Below, piece by piece: positions 34,250 to 46,310 of a stretch of 64,000 bases of DNA. The first letter of the stretch is position 1. Each line of letters opens with the position of its first letter. The stretch lies in contig OY829537.1 in NCBI GenBank assembly GCA_963691705.1, forward strand, positions 24,614,078 through 24,678,077, written 5' to 3'. The stretch is from Viola odorata (Eukaryota; Streptophyta; Magnoliopsida; Malpighiales; Violaceae). The position numbers were made by a program, and so were the translations under genes. The notes below the pieces were generated by a model that saw only the letters and a program-made list of their open reading frames with translations, was not told the DNA's origin and did not search any database.

Positions 34250-35958
34250 TTAAGCAGCGATCCTGTGTTCAGGCTGCGACCTTGCGGTGGTCAGAGTGGT
34301 TTCAGGGGTGTTAAACTTGATCCTCTGCGCCTCGCTGATGGAGATATCGAAGGCATTGGCCAGCACCGCCGCCGGCATAGCTCTCAAGGCGGAGGTCCGG
34401 CCAGCAAGTGGAGTGATCATCGCATTCTGGTTGGTCCTGAACGCCACATATTCAAATCTCTGGTTCTGCTCTGTTCTCTTCACCACCGCAAAGTTCTGCG
34501 GCACTGGCAACACCTCCCCTTCTCTCATCACACCGTCGAACACTCTCCTTCCGCTCTCGTCCACCACCTGGATCCTCGCCTCGCCCCTGATCGCGTAAAT
34601 TATGCTGTGAGCATTCATCGTGTAGTGTGGAACCACCATCGCGTTCTGCAAAATTGAAGAGAAATCAGATACCCAATTTTGCAATTAATCCAACAAGAAA
34701 TTGAATTTTGATTTTAGGGTTTGCTTGCTTACCTGGTAAAGGGTGCCTCTTTCTGCACTGAGTCTGATTCTTTCAAGAATTGGGAGGTTGAAGCGGTTGA
34801 GGGTAGCGATGCGGCCGACATTTGGGTTGAATAGATCGGCGCGTGAAGGATCGCCAATGTTTTCCTTCATCCTCATGCTGCAGTATGTCTCCTCCATCCC
34901 GTTCGCCATGTACCTCTGGTCGTGGCGTGGGTATTGCTCCTCCTCCTCCTTAATGCTTTGTGGCGGCCTGACCACTGCCAATTCTTCTCTCACTAGTATG
35001 ATGTTGCCTCTGGCGTCGTTCTCGTTCTTGATCCTCTTCGCTAGCTGTTCGTCAATGTTGAATGCCTCGGCCAGGATTCTTGCTCCGAAGCCCTTGAGAA
35101 CGTTGTTTTTCTGGCCGAATTGTGGCTGCTCCTGTTGCTGCCCCCGTGTACGGCTGCCTGGGCTCATTTGTTGCTGTTCTACGTTGGGGAAGACTTCTTG
35201 TGGGTTCCCTGCTAGGTAGAATTTCTGCAAAGAATGTAATCTTTAAGGTACTGTCTTTATGCAGATAAACTGTTCGTAAAATGCGTGACAGGAAAACAGC
35301 TTCTCATTTGTTGGGTTTGGTTCTTACTCTGGGATTGGCATCAAGCTGATTAGCGCGGTTGGAAACATCGTAGAGGGAGACAGAAATGACACGTTCGCCT
35401 CCGTCGTTATAGGACCAGTAGACAGCTCCAGCGGGCACAGCGAGGACATCGCCTTCCCGGAACCGTTGGATCCTTTGGTGCTGGTCTCTGGTTGACCGCC
35501 CTCCTCTCCGACTCTGTTCCAATCCTTGCGCATCCTCGAATGTCTCAGGACATCCAGGCACATGGACACCGTAAAATCCCCTACCTGCACTTGCATTTCA
35601 ATATATTAGTACACTAGTAGCATTTAACTTCGTCAGTAACCTGTTACCAACAAAATTAGTATGGATAAAGCATACCTTGGACAATGTAGAGTAGCTTAGG
35701 AGTGTTTGAGTACTCAGGCAAGGAAAGGCCTTTGGGTTCAATGGTCTTCCTCTCCAGAGCTACACCAGCGCATTGGAACTCGTCGTGGTTGGGATCCCAT
35801 GTCTCGATTCTTCCTCCTTCGAACTGGAAACGGTTGTCGGGTCTGCGCGAATTGATTCTGTCAAGGTTGCATTCCCCGAATTGCTGCCGGTCCTGGCGAG
35901 CAAGGGAGCTATGGAGCAGAGCGAGGAGGGAGAGGCAGAGGAAAATGGACTTAGCCAT
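34250..35958 (-). CDS. 11S globulin (legumin-type) seed storage protein
   Basis: Four exons on the minus strand (35958-35676, 35584-35328, 35224-34733, 34645-34250) with GT-AG introns at the three conserved legumin positions join to 475 residues. A signal peptide (MAKSIFLCLSLLALLHSSLA) is followed by the acidic chain with a cupin domain (YIVQG, GDVLAVPAG), a Gln/Glu-rich variable region, the NG processing site in ANGMEETYCSMRMK, and the basic chain with the second cupin (HSIIYAIRGEARIQVVD). The protein is cut by vacuolar processing enzyme at NG, linked by disulfide bonds and stored as hexamers in seed vacuoles. It appears intact. Confidence 0.95.
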
Positions 35959-36027
35959 GTTTTGATGGTAAGTTAATTAAAAGCTCAACTATATTAGTTT
36001 GAAGTGAAGTGGCGATTAGGAAACGTT

Positions 36028-36160
36028 GGTATTTATAGGGAAATTAAGAGGGAGAGGAGCCATAGCCAAAACTTGTCTTTTTCTTGAGTAGTTTGCATGG
36101 CTATTTGGCTCTTATAGCTTACACAATAACACCTCATATTGCAAACAAAGGCAGGTGTCT
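36028..36160 (-). promoter_or_regulatory. 11S globulin promoter
   Basis: The minus strand has CTATAAATA (about 36030-36038), about 75 bases before the ATG. Upstream are an RY core CATGCA (about 36094-36099), the target of ABI3/FUS3/LEC2-type B3 factors, and AGACACCTG (about 36152-36160) that contains both an E-box and an ACACNNG bZIP core. The set is typical of seed storage genes. Confidence 0.65.
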
Positions 36161-36940
36161 ATAGACTTGAGTAAAGTGTACAAGAAAGTGACAAAAAAAG
36201 AAAACAATGGGCTAATCAGTCAGGCGATGGTGGTGGTGGTGGAAAATTGCGTGTTGATCAAACGATCTGTCGTCTGTGTGACAGTGCCTGCTGTATCTTT
36301 TCTCCCTTCACTTCTCGGTTGCTCTTTCCACTCGTTAGCGTGAGACTAATTATACTCGAGTATTATGAGATCATAATGGAATGAATTTTCTTATCTTGAT
36401 TTGTTTCACTTACCTAAACCAATTTCAAGACCTGAGTTAGTTATGGAAAAAAATTACTTACCTTAAGTTCGTTAAATGTGATTTTTTTGCAAAACCTGTA
36501 AATTTCAGAAGAAAATTCTCTTTAAATAGCATAACCTGTATGCTTTTGATGTTAACGCCCTTCTCTTCTTCTTTCATGAATATGTTAACGCTTTCTCTTC
36601 CATCATCTATGATGTGAATGTAGAAAGATGATTCACTAATTAAAATGCTACTCAAATGAAAATTCAAGAGATAAATGGTATTGACCATCGCCAGTGGCTA
36701 GTCAATTATGATGTTTTAGTTTAGAAGTGAACACGGTCCGGTTTTTGGATGTTCCTACTACAATAATGCAATTCTCTGTTCTACCATCCTGTTTGGTTAT
36801 AGACATTCTATTAAGCTTGCCCAATACAGACTGTTGATTTGCAGATACGTTTGTAACGATTGATTACTGATATTCTCAGATCCATCCTTCATCAAATGGG
36901 ACCTTGCATCTTCACCCGCTAACTTCCAAGCATCGAAAGC
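36161..36940. other. Intergenic DNA
   Basis: No gene or repeat is recognised. A GGTGGTGGTGGTGG microsatellite is at about 36227. Confidence 0.4.
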
Positions 36941-37496
36941 TATGAAAAGGAGGAAAGATCCGATTCGGGCGGCTTCTGTATGATGATGACGGCAATCTTG
37001 GGTTGGAAACAGTGGAGTTTCCTTGGAACCTTAACTTTCCATACGAGGAATACAAGTGCATCAATTCTTGCAATGGAATCGTGTTTTGCTTACAACAATC
37101 TAGTACAAGTGTTCTTGTGTGCAATCCAATTTTAGGAGAGGTGGTCAACAATCTATGCCCTGCTAGAATCTGTTTTCCTGGTGCAAGATTTGCTTTGGGT
37201 TTCAGCGCCAAGTCCAATCAGTCAACGTATGGTTGTTGACCGAGAACAATTTACTATGATTATGGGTTTGAGATATATACGCTTGATGGCACTAGAAAGT
37301 GGAGAAGCGTTAATGACGAAACTCTTAGCTGCAGGATATGGGATTATGTTCGGCCTTTCCCTTTCCTGCAAGGGTCACTACATTGGCTTAATGAAGAGAG
37401 CATATGTGCTTTCGATTTTGAGAACGAGAAGTTTATGAGGTTTTCAATACCTATGGTTGTTTATGTGCGGCATTCTGTGCAGTTATGAAAGACTAC
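36941..37496 (+). pseudogene. F-box-associated domain protein, C-terminal fragment
   Basis: The plus strand shows the FBA/kelch-like repeat of plant F-box proteins: LYDDDGNLGLETVEFPW, INSCNGIVFC, NPILGEVV, ALGFSAKS, then in another frame YGFEIYTLDGTRKWRSV and SLHWLNEESICAFDFENEKF. The frame breaks near 37225-37245. No F-box motif is present upstream. The 3' end is cut at 37496 by the chromovirus LTR. It was probably a substrate-recognition subunit of an SCF ubiquitin ligase. Confidence 0.7.
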
Positions 37497-37965
37497 TGTT
37501 AATGTCTAAGCTTTTCAGAGCAATGCTCAAGCCTATGACCACTTAACCTTAACGAGAGTTTACATTGTAATCTTTGTAATCGGGTTGGGAGAGTGAGTGA
37601 TCAGTCTCTTGTGCCATGGGCTTGGTTTATTCATTAGAAGAGATGTTTTAAGGTGGCCGTGCGGGCGACCCCCTTGTCCGCCATCTTTATGACATTGTCT
37701 TTATTAAAAACGTTCACTTAATAAAGAGATGCAATTTCATTATCATTTGTTCCTTTGTGTGAACCTTGTTGTGCCTAGACAATTATGTGCTTATGTGATT
37801 TTGTGCATATGGAATGCTTATAAATTGTCTTGTGTTGGCTATTAAACTATTTGCCCCTTTGTGGATGTAGGACTAAGGTGGGATTGAAAGGCTGGTTTGT
37901 GTAACGAGACCTCACGAACGCCGCATGAACGCAATCCTATTAGGTTCAAGGATTGGTCCGTGACA
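37497..37965 (+). repeat. Chromovirus 5' LTR
   Basis: 469 bp, TGTTAATGTC to TCCGTGACA. Shares TTACATTGTAAT, TGTAATCGGGTTGGG and the terminal CTCACGAACGCCGCATGAA block with the 3' LTR. Confidence 0.85.
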
Positions 37966-37998
37966 GTTGGTAGCAGAGTCATATTTGATTTCTTTCAT

Positions 37999-39419
37999 GA
38001 TGGCAAAGACTTCGAAAATAAGGTGTACTGAATTAGAATATCGTGTACTTGTAATTGAGGAATGGATGAAGAGTCAGAGGACTCCAACTGAGGGCTTGTC
38101 ACAATCTGCAGTGACATAGGATCAGATCCTTGAGAGAGACAAATGCATCGATTTTCTTGATTCTCATCTGATCTAGTACGATGCTTTACTCAAAGGCGAG
38201 AGCGCCAGAGATGACCCTTCTGCCGAGATAGACGAGGGGTCTTTAAACCTCTTTGTTAAACGTGTGCGACATATTGAGGCGCTTGAGGCACAATTAACAA
38301 AGCGACTTACTGTCTTGGAAGGCCGATCCCAAATAGGGCAGGCGATTTCCAGGGAGATCTTGAGGATATACTAGAGAGAGCAAACCTCAGAGAGATTGTT
38401 GAGGTATTGGGTACTACTAGTTCAAGAGTGAACGATTTGCAAGATAACTTGCAAGAGGCATGGGCCACTTTTCGCAACTATGAGAGAAAGGTGGACTTGC
38501 TGAACAATTTGATTACTGAGTCGAGAAGTAAGCTCAACGAGATAGAGTAGAGGGCACCTGTTGGACCCTTTGGTTCAGAATTTGTTGATTTGAATAGATG
38601 CAAAAGCTTTCAACCAAAGCCCTATAACGGGGTGAGGAGTGCGAAAGAAAATGATAATTTTTTGTTTGACATGGAGAATTACTTCCGAGTTTGCCAAGTG
38701 ATGTCGGATTCATCTCGCTTGTCGATAGTAGTTATGTTATTGTTCGAAGATGCCAAAGTGTGGTGAAGGATGTGCTTGGAAATGGGTGTGGCCAACGTTG
38801 GCACTTGGGAAGAATTCAAGATAGAATTGTGAAAGGTTTTTTGTCCAGAGGATGTGGAATAAGCCGCTCGTACGAGCCTACGAGACCTAGTGCAAACTGT
38901 CTCAATTCGAGAGTATGTGAACAAGTACTCTACCTTGATGTTGGACATCAAAGATATGTCAAAAGTGAACCGATTGTTTAATTTTATTCAGGGCCTCAAA
39001 CCCTACCATAAGAGTAAAGTTCGGTGACAGAATCCTAAATACCTGAGTGATGCAATTACGATCGCAGAGAGAGTGGAGTATAGATTAGATGGCGGGATAA
39101 AAAGAAAGTTCGGTATGACGGGAGTGTCGGGTCCTAAGTAGAACAAATACGGGAGGAACTTCATAGGAACTAATGGAAATAGATTCCTAGCAAAAATAGG
39201 AGAGAATCTCAAGAATCAAGTGAATACGTGGGTAGAACTCCGAGGCCTATTGTGTGCTTTATTTGTAAAGAACCTCATAGAGCCACCGAATGTCCCACTA
39301 AAGCAGCTTTGAATGCTCTGCAAAGTGTTAGAGAATCCTTAAGCTCTCCAGCAGAGGGAGAAGTCACAGAGGGTTCAAACTCAAATGATAAAAGCTACTT
39401 GTTGGCATTGAAGAAGTAG
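37999..39419 (+). pseudogene. Chromovirus gag
   Basis: A gag-like frame can be followed from MAKTSKIRCTELEYRVLVIE (about 38002) through coiled-coil-like stretches to a zinc knuckle CFICKEPHRATEC (about 39255; spacing C-2-C-3-H-4-C). Several stops (for example TAG at about 38116 and 38173) and frameshifts interrupt it. It would have formed the virus-like particle. Confidence 0.65.
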
Positions 39420-40303
39420 TTGGATAAGCAAGAGACAGTTAAAGGGCTTATGTACGTCATAGTTCAAATAGGAGAATGGACTATAGATGTTGATATAGGA
39501 GCCATAGATAGTTTCCTCTTCGATACCATTGCTAAGAAACTATAAGTGGATATTGTTCCCGATGGGGGCAACTTGAAAGTCGTGAATTCTGAGGCAAGAG
39601 AGACAGAAGGTTTTGCTAAAGATGTCTCGATTAAGATTCTTGGAGGGAAAAAATTGATTTTGTAGTAGCAGTTTTAGATGACTTTAACATTGTCCTTGGG
39701 TTGGATTTCCTCATGTTGGCTAAAGCAGCTCCTGTCTCCTCAGCTCGATGTTTACTATTAATGGGCGAGGAACTAGTGGTTATCCCAGTAATGATAAGCT
39801 CGGCTAAAGAGAAGAAGTTATTGTTCGCAATGTAGTTAAAGAGGGGAATGAAGAAAAGCGAAGCCATCTTCATGGCGATTCCTTTGCATGTTGAGAATAG
39901 TATGGGAGAACCGTGCCCGCCTCTAGTTGCTCTGTTGCTAGCTGAGTACGCAAATGTAATGCATGACAAATTTCCTAAAGCACTACCATCACGACGAAAT
40001 GTTGACCACGAGATCGATCTAACCGATGGAATTAAAGCCCCTACGAAAGCATCTTATCGAATGGCACCTCCTGAGTTGGTTGAGTTATGCAAACAGTTAA
40101 CAAAGTTGTTAAATGCTGGATTTATACGACCTGCGAAAGCTCCACATGGAGTTGTTATGCTTTTTCAGTAGAAACATGACAGAAGTCTACGTTTGTGTAT
40201 TGACTATCGGGGGCTAAACAAAGTGACATTTAAGAACCAATATCCTCTTCCCTTGATATCTGATTTGTTTGATCAGCTTAATGGAGCAAAGTACTTTACT
40301 AAG
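39420..40303 (+). pseudogene. Chromovirus protease and RT, 5' part
   Basis: VDIGAID (about 39490) is a degraded form of the aspartic protease D(S/T)GA motif. From 39848 the RT start is readable ([52 protein letters not shown]). It stops at FTK (40303), where the nested element begins. A TAG lies at about 40169. Confidence 0.75.
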
Positions 40304-40544
40304 TAGCCGTTTGGCATTCTGGTTTGGTACCAGAAAGTTGGTTTCCAAAACCAAAATGCCAAAAAAGGTGTTTGGTAACACCATTTCAATCAAGAAGCCT
40401 AGTTTGCAAACCAAGGATTTCGTTGGTGTTCAGGCTGGTGCAAAATGGTCCAGTAGCCAAACCTTTGGTTTTGGCAAAACACGGGAAGGAGTTTTCAATT
40501 TTAAGTGGACAAAAATATTGACTCCACTCCTTCATATTTACACT

Positions 40545-40700
40545 TGTACCAGGTATAAATACTCATCTTTGCCAACCCTCCTCTCTCTTTCTCGCTTCTC
40601 TCTCTCGCTTCTCTCTCTCGCTTCTCTCTCTCGCTCCGCTCTCACTCTCTCTCTCGCTTCGCTATAACTCCCGCTCCAGAAGATAGCTTCAGGTACTCCC
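40545..40700 (+). promoter_or_regulatory. Promoter-like segment in Pack-type element
   Basis: GTATAAATAC (40552-40561) is followed within 40 bases by a long CT-rich leader with CTCTCTCGCTT repeats (about 40585-40665). This is the look of a plant housekeeping promoter and 5' leader, probably captured with the gene fragment. Confidence 0.45.
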
Positions 40701-41398
40701 TCTTCAAGATCGGTTGGTTACAAATACCCAAAGTGTATTCTACTTTCTTCTTTCAATTTTGTCTCTCTCAAAGCGCAAACACTTTATCTATCGTCTTCTG
40801 CGGAAAAAGGTTAGTCGTTAAGTTTTGATTTCGTTTTAATCATTATTCACTTTCTAGCCTTTTTATATGGGTTTGCGTAATGGGTATTTGTTTGTGAGTC
40901 TTGTTTCGCTGTGTTTGTTTGATTGGGATTCCTTGTGGTTGGATTGGTGGTTCTTGCAATTTGTACCGATGGGTATTTGTTCCACACCCTTGCTTCGCTT
41001 GTTTTGATTTGGGTTTCTAACTCTTCTGTAATAGTTTTGGTGTTTTAGTTGAAATGGATTCATTGTAGTTGATTGATCTCTTGCTTTTATCGAGATTTAT
41101 CTGCTGGTTCTGTTTCTCTTTTGTCAGTTTGGTTTTATGAGCATTTGGTTGTTGGATTCTAGGTGGTATACTGCTTTCATGAACACTTTTGGGTTGATGG
41201 ATTTATCTGAACAAAATAGGCTACCTCTCTCATTGTATAGTACATGTTAATGCATAGTGTTGAACACTCAAATTCTTACTAGCTAGTACTACACTGTTTT
41301 TTCCCCCTCTCTCATGAGTTGATTCACCTCTAAAATTTCCATAATTTTAGTTAAGTCTAAATAATAGACTACTAATGTAGTTTGCTGTTTTATTGCAG

Positions 41399-42005
41399 TA
41401 TGGTGTGAAGATATTTATGATCACTTCATTTAAGGATACATGTTACATTGAGATCCTTCCAAAAGCTCAAATATCCACACGGGGTAAGATTTGGTGGAGT
41501 TTTCTTTTTCTGTTTCTTGAATTTGAAAGAAACACCTGTAGAAGACCTTTTTGAGCGCCACTAAATTTGTGCAAGTTGTTAAAGATTTCTCTACATTTCT
41601 TGGCTGCACTTACGCTACTCTTCCACCATATAGTTATTCTATCTCTCTTTGAAAATCTATGCACTGCAGTATGGTCTTGCTGTTTAAGATAAATGTGTGT
41701 GTACTTACAATTCTTCTTCTTTTGCAGTCATCTTTTTAAGCTTTTGGGCAGAGGTGCACTACAATTCAATTTATCCAGAAGGAGGTAAGTAACTCACTTG
41801 GTGTGGTAGTATATTTTGGGACACTTATTTTTTCTTGGATAGAACAGAAGTAATAGTCAAGCACTTGTCGTACAAAAGATGCTTATATTGTTACAGTAAT
41901 CTGTTGTTCTAGATGGTTTCTTTCCTTCATTGTTTTCCTTTTCAAATTTTCGCAGAGGTACCTCCGCCTGAGAATAAGAAAAGGAAAAAATGGTGGCCGT
42001 TTTGA
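41399..42005 (+). pseudogene. Captured last three exons of OTU-family deubiquitinase gene
   Basis: Three exons with intact GT-AG introns and compatible phases: 41399-41483, 41728-41784, 41956-42005. They encode KIFMITSFKDTCYIEIL, VIFLSFWAEVHYNSIYPEG and EVPPPENKKRKKWWPF followed by TGA. The WAEVHYNSIY motif with the basic WW end matches my knowledge of the C-terminus of plant OTU-domain cysteine proteases, where this histidine is part of the active site. The catalytic cysteine region is not in the element. Upstream coding exons were not found, so it is a gene fragment, possibly transcribed. Confidence 0.75.
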
Positions 42006-43356
42006 AGCTGCAAAGAATATTCAGCAGCAGCTTCTGTATTTTACGCAATCAGCTGTTCAGGTGCTGTTGAAGGAGCTTCTCGCTGTTAGGTTGTACCTTA
42101 ACATGAATGGAAGCTGCCTGCAAGCAAATGCCATTACCGCTACTACTCTGCTTTCACCTACCGTTGCACATGTTATTTTTTGGGAGTTCGGATCCTTCGG
42201 TTCTAATTTGTGTAGTTTCAGCAGAAGATAGTATGTTCTTTCTTTCATTCTTTTAGGCTGTTCTAATTGTAAATATTGCTGATCTTGTTCTTAGGCAGAA
42301 TACTATTAACCCCTCTGATCTTGTTCCTAGCTAGTGAAATAAAATTACTATTTGAATAAATGGTGGTCCCTTCTCTTCTTTATTTCTTCTGTGTTGTTGA
42401 TCTTTTTTAGCTTGTGCAAAACTTACCACCCGTGTTGTAACCAAGGAAAATGGAGTATTAGCTAAGAGCTAACGTATAATATGCTGGGATTAGGATTCTA
42501 ATTAGAGCAGAGTTTTCTTTGTAAGTATTAATATTACCCCGTTCGAGTTCGAGTGAGTTGTTTTTGTTTAAAACCTGACAATATTTGAATAAAATTAGTA
42601 ACAAATCTGGGTTGAAAAGAATGGTTGATAAATTTAAATATCATAAAATTTCAACGATTAAACTCATACTCATTAGCCATTTTATTGAAAAAGTATGTTA
42701 TACGAATGTGAAGACATGATTTGGCCCCTAAAGTAAATATAAATTGTTTGATTCAATCAATACATTTTTTAGGACTTTGTTCATTTAAAATGGTCATATG
42801 CAAATCGGGTTTTTACTTATAATTGATGATAAAAATCTAAAGTGTCAAAAAAAATGTTGAGCGGTATGACTATTATCAAGCAAACAACCCTAACATAAGG
42901 TTTTGAATGCATTGGATAATTTTGCTAAAAAAATAAAAATAGAATGCATTGGATAATCTATTTAGAGGGGCGGGTTATAAAAAAAATATTTCAGCTGATA
43001 ATCTAAAGGAATTATTTATTTATGGTATTAATAACTTAAATTTTTTATGGTATTAATAAGTTTAATTTATTTATGATATTAGATAAATATTAGGTGGTAG
43101 ATATCAGATTACAAATAAATTGATTAAAAACATATATAAAGATACTAAAAAAATTAATTATAACACTTGAAATGAATTGTGCCATTTATGGTAATTTTAC
43201 ATTCAAACCATAGTTTTGAAAAACTGTTTTACCAAACACCTCATCTATCTCACTACACTTTTAAATTTTTTTACCAAACAGCACACTCCGTTTCCCAGAA
43301 GTCATTTTTCCACAGAACTTTTTCCCACAGAACCGGAACGCCAAACAGACGCTAAG

Positions 43357-45848
43357 TTGGATCTACGATCAGGCTACTACCAAGTTAGAATTGCTGAGGG
43401 CAATGAGGAGAAAATAACTTGTGTCATGAGATATGGGTCTTTTGAATTCCTAATGATGCCATTTGGGCTGACTAATGCCCCCAACCACCTTTTGTACAAT
43501 GATTAATCGAGTGTTTCGGGACTATATGGATAAGTTCATGATTGTCTACATTGACGACATTGTGGTCTAGTCTTACACGCTAGAAGAGCATATGGATCAC
43601 TTGAGACTTGTATTTGAGAAACTGAAAGCGAATCAGCTTTATGTGAAAAAGGAAAAGTGCGAGTTCGGTTGAACTAAGATTAATTTCTTGGGCCATGTCA
43701 TCGAACATGGTCAGATTCGCATAGATATGGACATGGCAATCCAAGATTGGTAGACACTGAGTGGAGTTACTGAGTTGCGTTCATTCTTGGGTTTAGTGAA
43801 CTATTATCAACGCTTCTTCGATAAGTATACAAAACGTGTAGCCCTTCTTACAGACTTATTGAAGAAGGAAAGGACTTGGTCTTGGTCGGTGGAGTGCGAA
43901 GAGACATTCATAGATGTTAAACAAGCCATGATGAGAGACCTTGTGTTGGCATTCCCAGACCCAACACAAGCATATGAAGTGCAAATCGATGCCTCCGACT
44001 TTACACTAGGAGGGGTTTTGTTGCAGAATCAACACCCGATTGCTTACGAAAGTATGAAGTTGAATGAGGCAGAAAGAAGATATATGGTTTAAGAGAAAGA
44101 ATTACTTTCCATTATTTATTATGTCACTAAATGATGCCATTACTTGTTGGGCTCCCAGTTTGTTGTGAAAACCGACAATAAGGCGACCAATCACTTTCTC
44201 ACGCAACCCAAATTGACTGCCAAGCAAGCTAGATGGTAGGAAGTCTTGGCAGAATTTGACCTTTGTTTCAAACATAAAGCAGGAAGTACCAACCAAGTGG
44301 CATATGCATTGAGTCACATGAGTGATTTAGCTTCAATGAGTATGGTGGCTCAGTCTAGCGTAAGCAAAATCAATACCTCGTTAAGAGGGGAGATCAAAGA
44401 AAAGATGAAGTCTGATGTAATTACGCAGGCACTATTGAAACTCGTGAAAGAAGGGGAAACTCGAAGGTTTTGGGTGGAGGATGACTTACTAATAACGAAG
44501 GGGGCAATTAGTCTATGTGCCGAAAGGAGGAGACTTAAGGAAAAAGCTACTCCGTGAATGTCATGATACTCTGTGGGTAGAACATTGCGGTTGGCGCAGG
44601 ACCTTGGCGCTGATCAGACATGCATACTTTTGGCCAACCATGCGAGATGATGTTCACATGTTTACAAAGACTTGCTTGATTTGCCAACATGACAAAGTAT
44701 ACAGATAGAAGACAACAAGATTACTTGACCCATTGCCTATCCCCAACAAGTCGTGGGAAAGTGTATCTATGGATTTCATTACTTGCCTTCCCAAGGTGGG
44801 GAATCTTTGTGGAATCTTCGTGGTGGTAGATCGATTCTCAAAATATGCAACATTCGCTCATGTGTCCAAAAGCTGCACGCGGAGGAAACTGCACGAATGT
44901 TCCTTAAAAATGTTGTGAAGTATTGAGGCATTCCGGAAAGCATTATTAGTGACAAAGACCCTCGATTTACCAGAACCTTTTTGAAAGAATTATTCAACTT
45001 ACTTGTCTATAGGTTGAATATGTCTTCAAGGTTCCACCCTTAGACTGATGGGCAAACTGAGAGAATGAAAGCATCTAAGGCATTTTTTTCATACTAATTA
45101 GAAGAACTAGATTGAGCTCCTCATCATAGCACAATTTGCTTTAATTCCTTGAAAAGTTCTGCTACTAATAAGAGCCATTTTGAACTGGTTACGGGCCAAC
45201 AATCGTTGTTTTAGCATACGGTGAATGAGTATCGTGGGAAGAATCCTAGTGCCTTAAACTTTACCAAGGAATGGAAGCAGAACACTGAATAGGCAAAGCT
45301 TTATTGAAGAGAGCCTCTTGTCGAATGAAACAATAGGGAGACAAAGGGAGAAAGGCCCTTGAATTTCAAGTTGGTGACAAAGTGATGGTTAGACTTGTGC
45401 CAGAACAAATCAGAGCTCTACAACGACAAGATCAATGTCTTCTATGATGATACGATGGACCCGTAACCATTATTGAGAAAATTGGCAAAGTCTCATATCG
45501 TGTTGACCCTCCAGATTGGATGAAGTTCCACTCGGTGTTTCATGTCAGTCACTTAAAACTGTTTCATGAGGATGAGGAAGATGCACGTAGAAATCAACTA
45601 GTCAGGTGCTGAAGTCCGTTTGAAGGTGCAACCTCAACCTGAGAAGGTAGCCGAAGCTATCCTTGCGGAAAGCATAGTGAAAGTCAGGAGACAAATTCAA
45701 AACGTCAAGAAACAGTCAATGGCGCAAATTCCTCGTTAAGTGGAAAGACTTGGGCGATGAAGAGATAAGTTGGGAGAGCGCAGTAGACCTAGCGAACGCA
45801 CAAGACCTGATTGAAGAAGTCCTCGAAGACCAGTCGACGGATTGAGTT
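43357..45848 (+). pseudogene. Chromovirus RT 3' part, RNase H, integrase, chromodomain
   Basis: After the nested element the RT continues with [24 protein letters not shown] and YIDDIVV (catalytic DD near 43551), then RNase H ([12 protein letters not shown]), integrase zinc region (CHDTLWVEHCGWRRT, CLICQHDK), integrase core ([27 protein letters not shown]) and a chromodomain (KFLVKWKDLGDEEISWE, about 45727-45777). At least ten stops and several frameshifts. Most stops sit where CAG, CAA, CGA or TGG would give the expected residue. Confidence 0.85.
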
Positions 45849-45859
45849 GGGGGGGGGAG

Positions 45860-46310
45860 TGTTAAGGTCTAAGTTTATCTAGGGCATTGTTCAAGCCTGT
45901 GCCCGCTTAACCTTAACAAGAGCTTACATTGTAATCCTTGTAATCGGGTTGGGGGAGTGAGTAATCAGTCTCTTGTTCCATGGGCTCGGTTATTCATTGG
46001 AAGAGATACTTTTATTGCCTTGTCCGCCATCTTTATGGCCTTGTCTTTATAAAAAATGTTTACTTAATAAAGAGATGCATTTCATTATTATTTGTACCTT
46101 TGTGTGAATGTTATTATGCCTATATAATTATGTACTTATGTGATGCTGTGACTATGAAATGCTTATAAATTGCCATATGTTGGCTATTAAATTATTTTCT
46201 CCTTTGTGGATGAGGGATTAAGGTGGGATTGAAAAACTGATTCGTGTAATGGGACCTCACGAACGCCGCATGAATGCAATCCTATTGGGTTCAATGATTG
46301 GTCCGTGACA
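45860..46310 (+). repeat. Chromovirus 3' LTR
   Basis: 451 bp, TGTTAAGGTC to GTCCGTGACA, directly after the polypurine tract. Confidence 0.85.

Larger units (their letters stand above)
40304..43351 (+). mobile_element. TIR element carrying OTU gene exons (Pack-type)
   Basis: This 3,048-bp insertion is flanked by CTAAG on both sides (40299-40303, 43352-43356). Its ends are inverted: left (TAGC)CGTTTGGCATTCTGG, right complement (CGTC)TGTTTGGCGTTCCGG. If it is removed with one CTAAG, the chromovirus RT frame reads through without loss. Inside are a TATA box and CT-rich leader (40552-40680), then spliced exons of a host gene (41399-42005). No transposase is seen, so it would depend on a partner. 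The 5-bp duplication does not fit the usual hAT (8 bp) or CACTA (3 bp) pattern. Confidence 0.75.
37497..46310 (+). mobile_element. Ty3/gypsy chromovirus, degenerate, with nested insertion
   Basis: The element has two LTRs (37497-37965 and 45860-46310), a primer-binding site TTGGTAGCAGAGTC (37967-37980), gag, protease, RT, RNase H, integrase, chromodomain and a polypurine tract (TTGGGGGGGGGAG, about 45847-45859). A 3.05-kb element interrupts RT. Flanks ACTAC and AGTAT agree at three of five bases, so the target duplication is weak. The LTRs differ at many positions, including a block of about 20 bases, which indicates an old insertion. Confidence 0.85.

Noticed and set aside
34265..35219. Plus-strand frames opposite the 11S globulin
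   Set aside because: Shadows of the spliced storage-protein exons.
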